In this document: positions 45,613 to 59,900 of the stretch, one piece after another | Layout: every line of letters begins with the position of its first letter | How positions within the stretch are numbered: position 1 is the stretch's first letter | Assembly: GCF_003719295.1 (NCBI RefSeq) | Contig: NZ_RFLW01000001.1 | Span: 1,568,955-1,632,954 of the forward strand | From: Haliea alexandrii | Lineage (GTDB): Bacteria; Pseudomonadota; Gammaproteobacteria; Pseudomonadales; Halieaceae | Direction of reading: 5' to 3' | DNA length: 64,000 nt | Notes under the pieces: generated by a model | What the model was told of the DNA's origin: nothing | The model's input: only the letters and a program-made list of their open reading frames with translations | Database searches by the model: none | Program-made: the position numbers and the translations under genes

Positions 45613-46383
45613 ATGATTCACAGCCAGGCCATCGTAGACCCCTCAGCCACCGTTGCCAGCGACGTTGAGGTTGGCCCCTGGACGCTGATAGGTCCCGGCG
45701 TCGAGATCGGCCCGGGCTGCAAGATAGAATCCCATGTGGTGATCAAAGGTCCCACGCGCATAGGCGCGGGTAACCATATCTACCAGTTCTCGACGATTGG
45801 CGAGGCGACCCCGGATCTCAAATACCGCGATGAGCCCACCTACCTGGTGATTGGTGACAACAACATTATTCGCGAGAATGTGACGATTCACCGTGGCACG
45901 GTGCAGGACCGGGCGGAGACGACGATTGGCAACAGCAATCTCATCATGGCGTATGTGCACATCGGCCACGACTCCTCTATCGGCAACCACACGATCCTGG
46001 TGAATAACACGGCGCTTGCGGGCCACGTCAAGGTGGGTGACTGGGCCATCCTCAGCGGCTACACGCTGGTGCATCAGTTCTGCAAGATTGGCGCGCACAG
46101 TTTCAGCGGTATGGGCACAGCGATAGGCAAGGATGTGCCGGCCTATGTCACGGTCAGTGGCGCCCCCGCAGAAGCCAAGACCATCAATATCGAGGGACTG
46201 CGTCGCCGCGGTTTTTCCTCCGAGGCCATTAGCCAGCTGCGGCGTGCCTTCAAGATTGTTTATCGGCAGGGTTTGACCCTGGAGCTGGCGATACAGCGCC
46301 TGGAGACCATGCTGCGCGACACGCCCGAGGTGCAGGTAATGATTGACTCCATACGCGCCTCGGAGCGCGGCATCGTCCGCTAG
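45613..46383 (+). CDS. lpxA: Acyl-ACP--UDP-N-acetylglucosamine O-acyltransferase
   Basis: 256 residues, first enzyme of lipid A synthesis, a trimeric left-handed beta-helix protein. It begins IHSQAIVDPSATVASDV and contains the catalytic region MAYVHIGHDSSIGNHTILVNN and the C-terminal helical part (EGLRRRGFSSEAISQLRRAF). The stop shares a base with the lpxB GTG. Confidence 0.98.
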   Translation: MIHSQAIVDPSATVASDVEVGPWTLIGPGVEIGPGCKIESHVVIKGPTRIGAGNHIYQFSTIGEATPDLKYRDEPTYLVIGDNNIIRENVTIHRGTVQDRAETTIGNSNLIMAYVHIGHDSSIGNHTILVNNTALAGHVKVGDWAILSGYTLVHQFCKIGAHSFSGMGTAIGKDVPAYVTVSGAPAEAKTINIEGLRRRGFSSEAISQLRRAFKIVYRQGLTLELAIQRLETMLRDTPEVQVMIDSIRASERGIVR

Positions 46384-47537
46384 TGGCGGGCAGTCGCCTG
46401 CGCGTTGGCATACTCGCTGGCGAGGCGTCCGGCGATATCCTGGGCTCACGTCTTCTCTCAGCACTGCAGCGTCGTTACCCGGATTTGCAGGTTGAGGGTA
46501 TTGGTGGGCCGTTGATGCAGGCGCAGGGCTTGCACAGCCTGTTTCCGATGGACCGCCTCTCGGTCATGGGTTTCGTTGAACCCCTCAAGCGTCTGCCGGA
46601 ATTGCTGCGCATTCGACGCAGTGTCTATGAGCACTTCCTGGCCAGCCCCCCGGATGTGTTCATCGGCATCGATTCTCCCGATTTCTGCCTGCGTCTGGAG
46701 GCCAGGCTGCGCCGCGCCGGTATTAAAACGGTGCATCTGGTCAGCCCTTCGGTATGGGCGTGGCGCCAGGGGCGTATCCGCACCATTCGCCGGGCCGTGG
46801 ACCGCATGTTGTGCCTGTTTCCCTTTGAAACCGCCATTTACCACCAACACGGTATTGCCGCTGACTTCGTTGGTCACCCGCTGGCGGACGAGATCCCTTT
46901 ATTCACCGAACGGGAGCATGCCCGGCACGCGCTGGGGCTGGCAGAGGAGGGGCGCTTGCTGGCCCTGCTGCCGGGCAGCCGCAGTGGCGAGGTGGCCGCG
47001 TTGACGCCGCTGTTTCTCGAGGTGGCGCGGCGACTGGCGGCGGCGGACCCGGAGCTGCGCTTTGCCCTGCCGGCAGCTAATGTGGAGCGCGAGGTGCAGA
47101 TTGCCAGCTTGTTGCAACAGGCGCCAAATCTTCCACTCACGCTGGTGCAGGGGCGTTCCCGGGACGTTATGGCAGCGGCGGATGCGGTGTTGCTGGCCTC
47201 GGGGACGGCCACGCTGGAGGCCCTGCTGGTGCAGCGGCCGATGGCCGTCGCCTACCGCATGGCGCCCCTGAGTTGGGCACTGGTGTCGCGGCTGGTGCGC
47301 ATTCCCTTTGCCGCCTTGCCCAATATTCTCGCAGGGCGGGCGCTGGTGCCTGAGCTAATCCAGGCGGATGCAACGCCGTCGGGCCTGGTGGCGGCCGTGC
47401 AGCCGCTGCTCTATAACGCCAAGGTCGCCGCTGAGCAACGCCAGGCGTTCGCCGCTATCCATCAGTCTCTGGCGCTCGGTTTCGGCGAACGCTGCGCGGA
47501 TGCGATAGAGGCTCTGCTGAGCGACCGCGCACGATGA
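46383..47537 (+). CDS. lpxB: Lipid-A-disaccharide synthase
   Basis: 384 residues, GT19 glycosyltransferase that joins lipid X and UDP-diacylglucosamine. Motifs are [34 protein letters not shown] and [10 protein letters not shown], with [11 protein letters not shown] near the C-terminus. It uses GTG 46383 overlapping the lpxA stop; its own stop overlaps rnhB by 4 bases. Confidence 0.98.
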   Translation: MAGSRLRVGILAGEASGDILGSRLLSALQRRYPDLQVEGIGGPLMQAQGLHSLFPMDRLSVMGFVEPLKRLPELLRIRRSVYEHFLASPPDVFIGIDSPDFCLRLEARLRRAGIKTVHLVSPSVWAWRQGRIRTIRRAVDRMLCLFPFETAIYHQHGIAADFVGHPLADEIPLFTEREHARHALGLAEEGRLLALLPGSRSGEVAALTPLFLEVARRLAAADPELRFALPAANVEREVQIASLLQQAPNLPLTLVQGRSRDVMAAADAVLLASGTATLEALLVQRPMAVAYRMAPLSWALVSRLVRIPFAALPNILAGRALVPELIQADATPSGLVAAVQPLLYNAKVAAEQRQAFAAIHQSLALGFGERCADAIEALLSDRAR

Positions 47538-48142
47538 CCGCTCCGCCGGGCATAAACCCGGATACCCCCGGCGTGGCCGGTGTTGACGAAGTTGGCCGCG
47601 GACCGCTGGCGGGCGACGTGGTCGCAGCGGCGGTGATTCTCGACCCGGCCAATCCCGTGGCTGGCCTGCGCGACTCCAAGAAGCTGAGTGCGAAGCGTCG
47701 GGAAATCCTGGCCGTGCAGATACGCGAACAGGCCGTTGCCTGGGCGATTGGGCGAGCGTCAGTGGCCGAAATCGACAGCCTGAACGTGCTGCAGGCGTCC
47801 CTTCTGGCCATGCGCCGCGCGGTCGAGGCGCTGCAGCCCCAGCCCGTGGGTGTACTGGTTGATGGCAACCGTCTGCCGGTCTGGTCCTATCCGGCACAGG
47901 CTGTAATCGGCGGTGACGACAGTGTCGCAGTAATTGCCGCGGCCTCGATCCTGGCCAAGGTGCAGCGGGATGCCGAGCTTACGGATCTCGACCGGCGCTA
48001 TCCAGGCTACGGTTTCGCCAGCCACAAAGGCTACCCCACAGCGCAACATTTGCAGGCATTGCGGCAGCTGGGGGTGTCTCCGGTGCACCGCCGCAGCTTC
48101 GCGCCAGTCAAAAACCTGTTGCCGGAGACGCACCGGGGGTAA
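47534..48142 (+). CDS. rnhB: Ribonuclease HII
   Basis: 202 residues. The catalytic motif [11 protein letters not shown] is near the N-terminus, followed by [16 protein letters not shown] in VLVDGNRLP, and [12 protein letters not shown] with [11 protein letters not shown]. It removes RNA from RNA-DNA hybrids and misincorporated ribonucleotides. ATGA overlap with lpxB. Confidence 0.97.
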   Translation: MTAPPGINPDTPGVAGVDEVGRGPLAGDVVAAAVILDPANPVAGLRDSKKLSAKRREILAVQIREQAVAWAIGRASVAEIDSLNVLQASLLAMRRAVEALQPQPVGVLVDGNRLPVWSYPAQAVIGGDDSVAVIAAASILAKVQRDAELTDLDRRYPGYGFASHKGYPTAQHLQALRQLGVSPVHRRSFAPVKNLLPETHRG

Positions 48143-48151
48143 ACTTGCCCC

Positions 48152-51640
<3,489 letters not shown>

Positions 51641-51784
51641 CCAAGGCGTAGCGGCGGGGCCCGGTTCGAACTGCTGCACTGCCCGGAAGTCTCTCACCGG
51701 TTTCGTTTGCGCTGCCCCTCATGCCTGCCAGAATGGTGCGGCTGCGGAAAGCGCGTCGTCATATAACAACAGAGGGAAAGTCTC

Positions 51785-52576
51785 ATGCTGCTGCAAGACA
51801 AGGTCGTTATCGTCTCAGGAATTGGCCCCGGGCTGGGTCAGGAATTGTCCACGCTGGCGGCCCGGGAGGGCGCCAGTGCTGTGGTACTGGCGGCGCGCAC
51901 GCCGGCCAAGCTGGATACCGCCGAAGCCGAGATTCAGGCGCTGGGCTTGAATACCCGGGTACTCAAGGTGGTGACGGATATCGCCGATGAGGCACAGTGC
52001 AAGGCGCTGGCGGACGCCACCGTAGAGACTTTTGGCCGTATTGATGTCCTGTTCAACAGCGCCTACGACCCGGGTAGCTTTGAACCGATCGCCGAGGCTG
52101 ACCTGAATGGTTGGCGGCGCAGTATGGAGGTGAATTTCTTTGGCACCATGCAATTGACCCAGGCCTGTATTCCTCCTATGCGTGCTGGCGGTGGTGGCGC
52201 CATCGTCATGATTGCGACCATGGTGGAGCACAAGCCGCTGGCCACCCAGGGTGGCTACGGCGCGTCCAAGTCTGCGTTGCGCGCGGCAACCAAGCACCTT
52301 GCCCTGGAACTGGGTGGCGACAATATTCGCGTCAACAGCTGTCACATGGGCTGGATGTGGGGCCCGGCGGTAGAGGGCTATTTCGACTGGCAATCCCAGG
52401 CTTCAGGCCGCAGCAAGGAAGAGCTCATGGCCGAGGTCACGCGCAGTATTCCGCTGGGCCATATTCCGGACGATGGCGACTGTGCCAAGGCGGCCGTGTT
52501 CCTCGGGTCCGACTATGCGCGCGTGGTGACCGGTGCTGCGCTCGACGTCAATGGCGGCGAGTACATGCCCCTGTAA
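51785..52576 (+). CDS. SDR family oxidoreductase
   Basis: 263 residues. The coenzyme motif is SGIGPGLG instead of the usual TGxxxGxG, the NNAG position reads NSAYD, and the catalytic pair is YGASK. The C-terminal region RVVTGAALDVNGGEYM is typical. GAGGGAAA lies eight bases before ATG 51785. Substrate is unknown. It begins an accessory run after dnaE; the 144-base gap to dnaE shows no convincing terminator. Confidence 0.87.
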   Translation: MLLQDKVVIVSGIGPGLGQELSTLAAREGASAVVLAARTPAKLDTAEAEIQALGLNTRVLKVVTDIADEAQCKALADATVETFGRIDVLFNSAYDPGSFEPIAEADLNGWRRSMEVNFFGTMQLTQACIPPMRAGGGGAIVMIATMVEHKPLATQGGYGASKSALRAATKHLALELGGDNIRVNSCHMGWMWGPAVEGYFDWQSQASGRSKEELMAEVTRSIPLGHIPDDGDCAKAAVFLGSDYARVVTGAALDVNGGEYMPL

Positions 52577-52589
52577 GCGGAGCGCAGTG

Positions 52590-53792
52590 ATGTTCTACGG
52601 TTGGTGGCTGGTCGGCGTTGCCTTTCTGGTATTGATGGTCAGCAATGGCAGCATCATGTATTCCTACAGCGTGGTGGCGGTACCGCTGGGGGAGGCTTTC
52701 AATGCGAGCCGGATGACCATGATGCTCGGCATGACGGGCATGACGCTGGCCGGTGGCTTGATTTCGCCGTTCCTCGGCGGGCTGATTGACCGCGGCTCAC
52801 TGCGCGGCATGATGTTGCTGGGGGCGCTGGGTCTGGCGCTGGGTTATATACTGCTTTCAGTGACCACGGCCAGCTGGCAGGTGCCGCTGGTCTATGCCGC
52901 TTTGATGGTCCTCGGCATCAACCTGCTCGGCCCGCTGACAACCTCAACCCTGCTCGCCCGCTGGTTCACGCGCCGCCGCGGAATGGCACTGGGCGTGGCC
53001 GCCGTCGGTACGTCGGTAGGTGGTTTTGTGTTTCCGCCGCTGGTGCAGTGGCTGATTGACAGTTATGAGTGGCGCAATGCGCTGCGCATTCTCGGCGTGG
53101 GTACACTGCTGGTCACACTGCCCGCGGTGTGGCTGGTGTCCAACCGCCCTGCAGACCGCGGCTTGCATCCGGATGGTGATGCACCACCTTCGGGGCCGGC
53201 GTTTGTGCCGCCGCCGCTGTCGACGTCTGCGTTGCTGCGCGACCGTAATTTCTGGCTGGTGGCAATGGCGATGGGGCTGCTGTTCGGTGTCTACTCGGCG
53301 CTGTTGGCAAACCTCGTTCCCTTCGCGCTGGGCACTGGCGCACCCGCTGAGCGCGCCGCATTTCTTGTGTCGGTGATCGCGCTGTCGGGCATAGTCGGCA
53401 AGCTCAGTTTTGGCGCCATTGCCGATCGCCTAGACCTGCGCGCTGCACTGGCGGCGTCCATGATCCTGGTGCTGTTGGGGGTGTCCTGTTATCTGGTAAG
53501 TGAAACCTATACCGGCCTGGTCATTGGCAGTGCGAGCCTTGGCCTCGCCGCTGGCGGCATGCTGCCGGTCTGGGGGTCTCTGCTCGCGGTGCTGTTCGGT
53601 GCGGCCAACTACGGTCGGGTCATGGGGCTCATGAATCCGGTGATTATGCCTCTCACGCTAATAGGCCCACCGTTGGCGGGACTGATCTATGATACCAGCG
53701 GCAGCTACGGTGCGGCGTTTGTCGGCTTCATTGGCGCGCTGCTGATGGGGTTGGTGCTGCTGCCGTTCATTCGCCTGCCCCGAGAGGGTTGA
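52590..53792 (+). CDS. MFS transporter (oxalate/formate antiporter-like)
   Basis: 400 residues with about 12 membrane segments. It begins FYGWWLVGVAFLVLMVSNG, a start typical of the OFA/monocarboxylate MFS group, and contains LIDRGSLRGMM and ARWFTRRRGMALGVAAVG. ATG 52590 has GGAG nine bases upstream. It is 13 bases after the SDR, so the two may handle the same compound. Substrate is unknown. Confidence 0.88.
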   Translation: MFYGWWLVGVAFLVLMVSNGSIMYSYSVVAVPLGEAFNASRMTMMLGMTGMTLAGGLISPFLGGLIDRGSLRGMMLLGALGLALGYILLSVTTASWQVPLVYAALMVLGINLLGPLTTSTLLARWFTRRRGMALGVAAVGTSVGGFVFPPLVQWLIDSYEWRNALRILGVGTLLVTLPAVWLVSNRPADRGLHPDGDAPPSGPAFVPPPLSTSALLRDRNFWLVAMAMGLLFGVYSALLANLVPFALGTGAPAERAAFLVSVIALSGIVGKLSFGAIADRLDLRAALAASMILVLLGVSCYLVSETYTGLVIGSASLGLAAGGMLPVWGSLLAVLFGAANYGRVMGLMNPVIMPLTLIGPPLAGLIYDTSGSYGAAFVGFIGALLMGLVLLPFIRLPREG

Positions 53793-53950
53793 TGGCGCGT
53801 CCTGTGTAAAGCCCTCTCGTCGGCGAACAGCTTGCGGTGCCGCTGTGGGCCGCGGATATCGACCGCACGTCGTCGTATGACTGATCTCGCCGCGGTGTTT
53901 GTGTTGCGGTAGTATTTTCTGTTTGCCGCTGCAAACGTGGGAGGCAATAC

Positions 53951-54976
53951 ATGTTCAAGGTTTATGCAACAACGCCGGAATCCATGGGTCCCTGGGACAT
54001 CGGTGCACATGCGGCCCGGGCGGAGGCGATGGGCTTTGACGGCCTGCAGGTGCCCGATGCGATCCATGATGGCTTGTTGCTGGCGGCGCTGGCGTTGCAG
54101 GCAACGCGGCGATTGCGTGTGGGAACCTCGGTGCTGGTCGCGTTTCCGCGTAGCCCGATGACAGTCGCAGTGGCCTCCTGGGATTTGCAGCGACTGTCCG
54201 GTGGGCGCTTCGAACTCGGCCTCGGCACGCAAATCAAGCAGAACATCGAAGAGCGGTACTCAGCGCGCTGGGTGTCGCCGGTGCCACAACTGCGTGAGTA
54301 CGTGCAGTCGCTGAAGGCAATCTTCGACAGTTTCCAGAACGGGTCGCGCTTGTGCTTCGAGGGTGAACACTACCGCTTTACACGTCTGCAGCCATTCTTC
54401 AACCCGGGGCCGATTGAGCACCCGGATATTCCGGTGTTTTGTGGGGCGGTCGGCCCCGCCATGACGCGTATGGTGGGCAGGGTCGCCGACGGCATGATCA
54501 CGCACCCTACCAACACGCCGCCTGAGTATATTCGCGCGGTGTGCCTGCCACGGCTGCAGGAGGGCCTTGACCGCGCCGGACGCCAAGTGCAGTCTCTGCG
54601 ACTGATTCTTGGTCCGCTGGTGGCCACAGGGGTGGATGAGGGGGCGGTTGCTGCACAGTGGGAGCAACAACGCCGTCTGTTGGGTTTTCTCTACTCGACG
54701 CCGGCATACTGGCCCAGCCTGGAGCTGTTTGGCTGGCAGGAGCGCGGTGCCCAGTTGCAGGCCCTGACCCGAGAGGGGCGCTGGCAGGATCTCTCGTCGA
54801 TTGTGACTGATGAGATGCTCGAGGTCTTCGTGCCCCGCGGCGCCTACGAAAGCATCGCAGACACCTTGCGCAACCGCTATTCGGGGCTGGCTGACAGTAT
54901 CACGTTCCCTATGCCCGCTGACCCTGCCGAAGACGCACACGCGGCGCGGGCTATTGCCCGGTTGCGCGGCGCGTGA
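53951..54976 (+). CDS. LLM-class oxidoreductase (bacterial luciferase-like, TIGR03617 type)
   Basis: 341 residues of the luciferase-like monooxygenase/F420-type TIM barrel. Motifs include AEAMGFDGLQVPDAIHDG, GTSVLVAFPRSPMTVA, LQRLSGGRFELGLGTQ and VGRVADGMITHP. Whether it uses FMN or F420 cannot be decided from sequence. GGGAGG precedes the ATG. A 158-base gap separates it from the MFS gene, with no recognised structure. Confidence 0.87.
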   Translation: MFKVYATTPESMGPWDIGAHAARAEAMGFDGLQVPDAIHDGLLLAALALQATRRLRVGTSVLVAFPRSPMTVAVASWDLQRLSGGRFELGLGTQIKQNIEERYSARWVSPVPQLREYVQSLKAIFDSFQNGSRLCFEGEHYRFTRLQPFFNPGPIEHPDIPVFCGAVGPAMTRMVGRVADGMITHPTNTPPEYIRAVCLPRLQEGLDRAGRQVQSLRLILGPLVATGVDEGAVAAQWEQQRRLLGFLYSTPAYWPSLELFGWQERGAQLQALTREGRWQDLSSIVTDEMLEVFVPRGAYESIADTLRNRYSGLADSITFPMPADPAEDAHAARAIARLRGA

Positions 54977-55047
54977 GGCTTTGGCAGGGCGTTTGACCAC
55001 CTCCGCTGCAGGCGTGACAATCTGCCCATACTCAGCCGGTACCTACC

Positions 55048-56184
55048 ATGCGCGACTATTTGATTTCGGCACCGATGAACGAACTGCTGCTCGCGCTATC
55101 GCGCGGGCCGGTGGCCGATCCGCCCTGGCAGGAGTTTCTGCGCCTGCTGGGTGAGGCGCTGGCCGCGGACTATGTCACGTTGATTCTGCGCGCCCCGCGG
55201 GAGGGTGATTCCGGGTTGGTGATCAATTCGGTGGTGCTTTCGCCCGATGCGGTCAACGCCTACAACGAAAGTTATTTTGCCCTTGACCCGTTTGTTAACC
55301 TGCCCCCCGGTGAGGTGTTCACCGTGGATGCCCTGGTGCCGCCCGGGGACTACTACGAATCGGCCTACTTCCGTCAGTATGTGGAGCCTACGGGCATCCG
55401 GCATATCATGGGCGCAGACCTCGGTGATGAGCTGGGCAATACCGCGCGCTTGCGGTTTGCCCGCGTAGCGGGGCGCGATAATTTTGCCGCGCGTGAGCGC
55501 GAGCTGTGCCGGTGCCTGCTGCCACACATTCAGCAGACCATACGCCTGCACGCCCGCATTGCCCGTGTGGAGAGCGAGCGCGCCCTGTTTGCGGCGGCGG
55601 TGGACCGCATGGCGCTGGCCGCGTTTATCCTCGACCAGCGCGCGCGCATTCGCCACAGCAACCAGGCCGGTCAGCGGCTACTGGCGGAGGGGCGCTGGCT
55701 GACCCAGCACGAGGGGCAGTTGCGCCTGGTACACCGCGCGGATCAGCAGGCTTTTCGGGAGTGCCTGGACGATGTTATGCAGGCGCACCTTCGGGGCGAA
55801 CCCGGCCTGGTCAAGGCCCTGCGTCTCGACAGTGGTAACAGTGCCGGACCGGGCATCCTGATGCGACCACTGCCTCTCGTGGCAGCACCGGATGGCAGCC
55901 GCAATCCCTCAGTGGCGATTTTTGTTTCGGACCCGGAATACCAGCGGGAGGCACCGGTAGATGTACTCATGACGCTGTTCGGCTTGACGCGCGCCGAGGC
56001 GACACTGAGTCTGTTACTCGCCGGCGGCGCCACACTGGACGAAGCCTGCAGGCAGCAGCACATTTCCCGCAACACAGGAAAGTCGCACCTGAGTGCCATT
56101 TTTTCCAAAACCGGCGTCACCCGGCAAACACGCCTGGTGCAGCTAATTTTGAGCAGTGTCGCCCCCATGGGCGATGAGAGATAG
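55048..56184 (+). CDS. LuxR-type HTH transcriptional regulator
   Basis: 378 residues. The C-terminal 65 residues form a GerE-type helix-turn-helix (LTRAEATLSLLLAGGATLDEA, HISRNTGKSHLSAIFSKTGV), in which the usual TVRTH-like helix reads ISRNTGKSHL. The middle part (about 185-300) resembles a PAS-like sensor (AFILDQRARIRHSNQAGQRLL). The N-terminal 170 residues are unassigned and lack a clear autoinducer-binding signature. It may control the preceding LLM/MFS/SDR genes. Confidence 0.8.
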   Translation: MRDYLISAPMNELLLALSRGPVADPPWQEFLRLLGEALAADYVTLILRAPREGDSGLVINSVVLSPDAVNAYNESYFALDPFVNLPPGEVFTVDALVPPGDYYESAYFRQYVEPTGIRHIMGADLGDELGNTARLRFARVAGRDNFAARERELCRCLLPHIQQTIRLHARIARVESERALFAAAVDRMALAAFILDQRARIRHSNQAGQRLLAEGRWLTQHEGQLRLVHRADQQAFRECLDDVMQAHLRGEPGLVKALRLDSGNSAGPGILMRPLPLVAAPDGSRNPSVAIFVSDPEYQREAPVDVLMTLFGLTRAEATLSLLLAGGATLDEACRQQHISRNTGKSHLSAIFSKTGVTRQTRLVQLILSSVAPMGDER

Positions 56185-56199
56185 AGGAGGAAACTGTTC

Positions 56200-56487
56200 A
56201 TGTCACAACAACAGGCCATAGAGGCGGCCGCGTTTCGCCGTTTATTGTCACATCTTGATGCACGCAAGGATGTGCAGAATATCGATCTGATGAACCTGGC
56301 GGGCTTCTGTCGCAACTGCTTGGCCAACTGGTACGCCGAGGCGGCGGCCGAGGAGGGAGTGTCGCTCAGCCGCGACGAGGCCCGGGAGCGCGTTTACGGT
56401 ATGCCCTACGACGAATGGAAGGCGCAGTATCAGCTGGAGGCAACGCCAGAGCAGCTTGCCAGAATGCAGGCTGCCAAAAGCGAGTGA
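56200..56487 (+). CDS. DUF1244 family protein
   Basis: 95 residues, small soluble protein matching DUF1244 in length and the segment DLMNLAGFCRNCLANWY, with a CRNC pair, then GMPYDEWKAQYQ. AGGAGGAAA precedes the ATG. The structure of a relative is known but function is not. It lies 15 bases after the LuxR gene. Confidence 0.85.
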   Translation: MSQQQAIEAAAFRRLLSHLDARKDVQNIDLMNLAGFCRNCLANWYAEAAAEEGVSLSRDEARERVYGMPYDEWKAQYQLEATPEQLARMQAAKSE

Positions 56488-56494
56488 GTTCGAC

Positions 56495-56767
56495 TCAAAG
56501 CGTCCGCAGTTGGCGGAAGTAGCCGAGCCGTGTGCTATAGGGCTCCAGCGCGCGGTCGGCCGTGGTCTGCAGCAGGCTGGCAATGGACCCTATCGGTTGC
56601 TGCGGGTCGCTGGGCGCGGCCATAAGGTGGTGGCCTAGTTGCTGTAGCCCGGTGCCGAGGACGGAGGCGCTCTCCACCGTCGCCTGAATGAAGAGCATCT
56701 CGGCAACGACAACATCCCCGACGGTGCGCCGGAATTTTCCTTCTGCGGTGGTCAACTCAGTTTGCAT
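56495..56767 (-). CDS. Small hypothetical protein (90 aa)
   Basis: 90 residues, mostly helical and without membrane segments or signal. ATG 56767 has GGGAG nine bases upstream on the minus strand. Sequences such as AEMLFIQATVESASVLGTGLQQL and ADRALEPYSTRLGYFRQL recall short phasin-like proteins, but I cannot confirm that. The frame remains open upstream to 56962 through a tetranucleotide repeat; the ribosome binding site favours the internal start. Confidence 0.55.
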   Translation of the reverse strand: MQTELTTAEGKFRRTVGDVVVAEMLFIQATVESASVLGTGLQQLGHHLMAAPSDPQQPIGSIASLLQTTADRALEPYSTRLGYFRQLRTL

Positions 56768-56897
56768 TGCATCGCTCTCCCTGTCATTCAAAGCCCTGTT
56801 ACAGTGCACTTGCGCACCGTTGCCGTGCATGTCCGGTGTGATGTGCCGGTTGCAACCGCCTTTCTGGCACTGGCAATGTAGGTGGAGCAATCTTTGT

Positions 56898-56922
56898 GCC
56901 AGCCAGCCAGCCAGCCAGCCAG
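56898..56922 (+). repeat. Tetranucleotide tandem repeat (GCCA)6
   Basis: Six perfect GCCA units plus one base, in the 213-base gap between the 90-residue gene and the RND permease. On the minus strand it lies 131 bases upstream of ATG 56767, in an open frame. Slippage-prone repeats like this can switch expression by changing spacing or frame. Confidence 0.9.
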
Positions 56923-56980
56923 GCAGCGGAGCGCAGCATAACGCCAGTGTGTGACAAAGCAATGTATGCGGGCGTGATTT

Positions 56981-59900
56981 TTACCGTTCGTACTCAACGG
57001 GGCGTGCGGGAGCCGGCGCTGCCCACGGCCACAGGCGGCGGGCGAGGCGTTTGCTGTCCTCACCGATGAGGTACAGTGCGGGTACCATCAGCAGGGTAAC
57101 CAGCAGGGCGAACAGCACACCGAAGGCGAGCGACAATACCGCGGGCTTGAGAAATTGTGCGTCCGTCGAGCGTTCAGCCATGATCGGCAGCAGGCCGACG
57201 AAGGTGGTGACGGTGGTCAGCAGAATGGGCCTGAAGCGCGCAACCCCCGCTTCTAACACGGCATCCAGTGCTGTGTGTCCCCGTTCGCGCAAGCGGCCGA
57301 TATAGTCCACCAGTACCAGGTTGTCATTGACCACTACACCCGCAGCGGCACCGATACCGAAATAAGAGAACAGGGCCATGGGTGTCGCGAACAGAAGATG
57401 GCCGTAAATCGCCCCCATGAAGCCGAAAGGGATGGCGGTCATGATGAGTAACGGTAGCGCATAGGAGCGGAAAGCGACGGCGATCAGTGCATACATGGCG
57501 AACAGGGCAACCGCATACAGGGCGATGATTTCGTCGAAAAATGCCTGCTCGGTTTCCTGTTCGCCGCCGCGCAGTACCACCAGCTGCGGATAGCGCTCCT
57601 GCAGCACAGGCAGAAAATTATCCGTGAGGTCCTTGTTCATATCACTCACCAGCTCTGGCGCTGCTTCCGCAGAAATGCGCACCATGCGTTCGCCATCCTG
57701 GCGCTGTATCCGGTCGACGGCGTTGTTCACTTCTACCGCGACAACGGTCAACAGCGGCACTTCGCGACCGTCGCCGGTTCTCACCCGGAAGCTGTCAAGG
57801 CTGGCGAGTTGTTCGCGCAGCTCCGAAGGGTAACGCAGCATGACACGCACATCTCCGTGTTCCCGCGGCAGGCGTTGGATTTCTTCGCCGTAGTAGGCTT
57901 GGCGCACCTGCCGGGATACATCGGCAAGGCTGACCCCCAGCTTTTCCGCGCCCGGTCGCAGGCTCAGGTGAATCTCCTCGCTGCCGGCGCGCAGGCTGTC
58001 GCGCACGTAGTAACTCCCCTGATAACTGCGCAGCTGGGCTTGCAGATCACGGCTGGCGGCACGTAGCACATCGAGGTCCCGGTGACGCAGTACCCAGGTG
58101 ATTGCCGCGCCCTGGTCGTTGAGTGTGTAGCTGACTTCGATTTCTTCCGCATCCGGAATATCTCCAACCAGTTCGCGGAAGCGCTCGGCGGTTTCGCGGG
58201 CAGACAGCGCGCGCTCTTCCGGGGGCGACAGGCTGACGATAGCGATCACGCTGTCGCGGCGTGAACGGGTGTACCAGCCCTGCACCAGTTTGCCGCTCCC
58301 TCCCTCGGCGGCTGCGCGCGATTCGACTTCTGCAATCAGCTGCTTTTCCGCCTCCTGCAGCCGCGCCAGGACCGCCAGCGAGCGCGAGTAGGGTGCCCCG
58401 CTGGGCATCACCACATTGATGTGCACCTGTTCATTCTGTACTTCGGGAAAGAAGGTAAACTTCACCCAGCCCGCAGTGAAGACGCCCAAGCTGATGATGA
58501 AAGCGGCGGTGAACAGGCTGGCGGTGAGATAGCGGTTCTCCGTGGCCAGTGTCAGCAGGCGACGGTAGCGCGTGTTGGCAAAGGCAACGATGCTCTCCTC
58601 GAACTGTCGCTGCCGCTTTCTCCAGGTGCCGATGTGCTCGCGGTGCTCCAAGTGGCGCAGGTGAGAGGGCAGCACGCAGAATGCCTCGATCAGTGAAATG
58701 GTGAGCGCGGCGGTAATCACAATGGAGAACTGGCGCGTCATGTTGCCGCCCTCAATGTCCACGAAAAACCACGGTGCGAAGGCAATCATGGTGGTGAGTA
58801 CGGCGAAGATCACAGGCCGCGCCACAGCCAGCGCACCGTCAATCGCGGCTTCCGTGCCCCCGCCGGTGTGCGCGTGCTGGTGAATGCTTTCGCCCACAAC
58901 AATGGCATCATCCACCACAATGCCCAACACCAGCAGAAACGCGAACGTGGACATCACGTTGAGCGAGACATCGTTGGCGGGCAACACGGCAAAGGTCCCC
59001 ACGAAGGCAACGGCAATCCCGGCAGTCACCCACAGTGCGACCTTGGGCCGCAGTGACATGATCAGCACCATGAACACCAGCAGGAGACCCAGCCAGGCGG
59101 AGCTGCCGATCAGGTCCATACGGCTTTCGTAGATGTCGGCGGTATCGAACCAGAGTGTGAGGCTGATGCCTGCCGGAAGGTTGGGGCGCGTGCGCTGCAT
59201 CCACGCTTTTACCGCCTCGCTGGCCTTGACCACCTGCATGTTGTCGGTAGCGAGCATCTGGATGAGAACCGCCGGTTCACCATTGAGGGTGGCGAGAATC
59301 TCGTTTTCCTCATAGCCGTCGATCACCGTGGCCAGATCACCAATAGTCACTGTCGCGCCTGCCGCGTTTTGGCGCAGTACAATTCGATTGAAGTCTTCGC
59401 TGCTGTCGGCCAGATTGCGTGCGCGCAGCCTCACATCCCCGGTTGCGGTGCGAACCTGGCCGGATGACAGGTTGATGGAGCTGCCGCGAATGGCGTTGGC
59501 AACCTCGTCGAAGCTGACGCCATAGCGCAACATGGCGGCCTGCGACAGTTCGATAGTCACTTCTTCACGGCGCGTGCCAAACAGCTCGACCAGTGAGATC
59601 CACGGCAACGCGGCGACCTCGTTGCGCAGGTCCTCGGCCAATCGAGTCAATTCGCGCTCGCTGACCTCGCCGTGCACCGCAATGCGAATCATCTCCTCAC
59701 GAAAATCGCTGCGTTTTACCCGCGGCGGCTCAATATCCCGGGGCAGCGCTGTTACCGCGTCGACCCGGTTTTTCACATCGTTCAGAAACTGGTCGAGGTC
59801 AACATCGGGCCAGGTGCTGACCTCCAGCCGCGCAAGGCCTTCGGAGGCAGTAGACGATACGCGCTTGACGTTATCGAGGTCGTCGAGGGATTCCTCAATG

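Noticed and set aside
56788-57063. 91-residue minus-strand frame across the GCCA repeat
   Set aside because: Overlaps the end of the RND permease and has a low-complexity composition; no start context.
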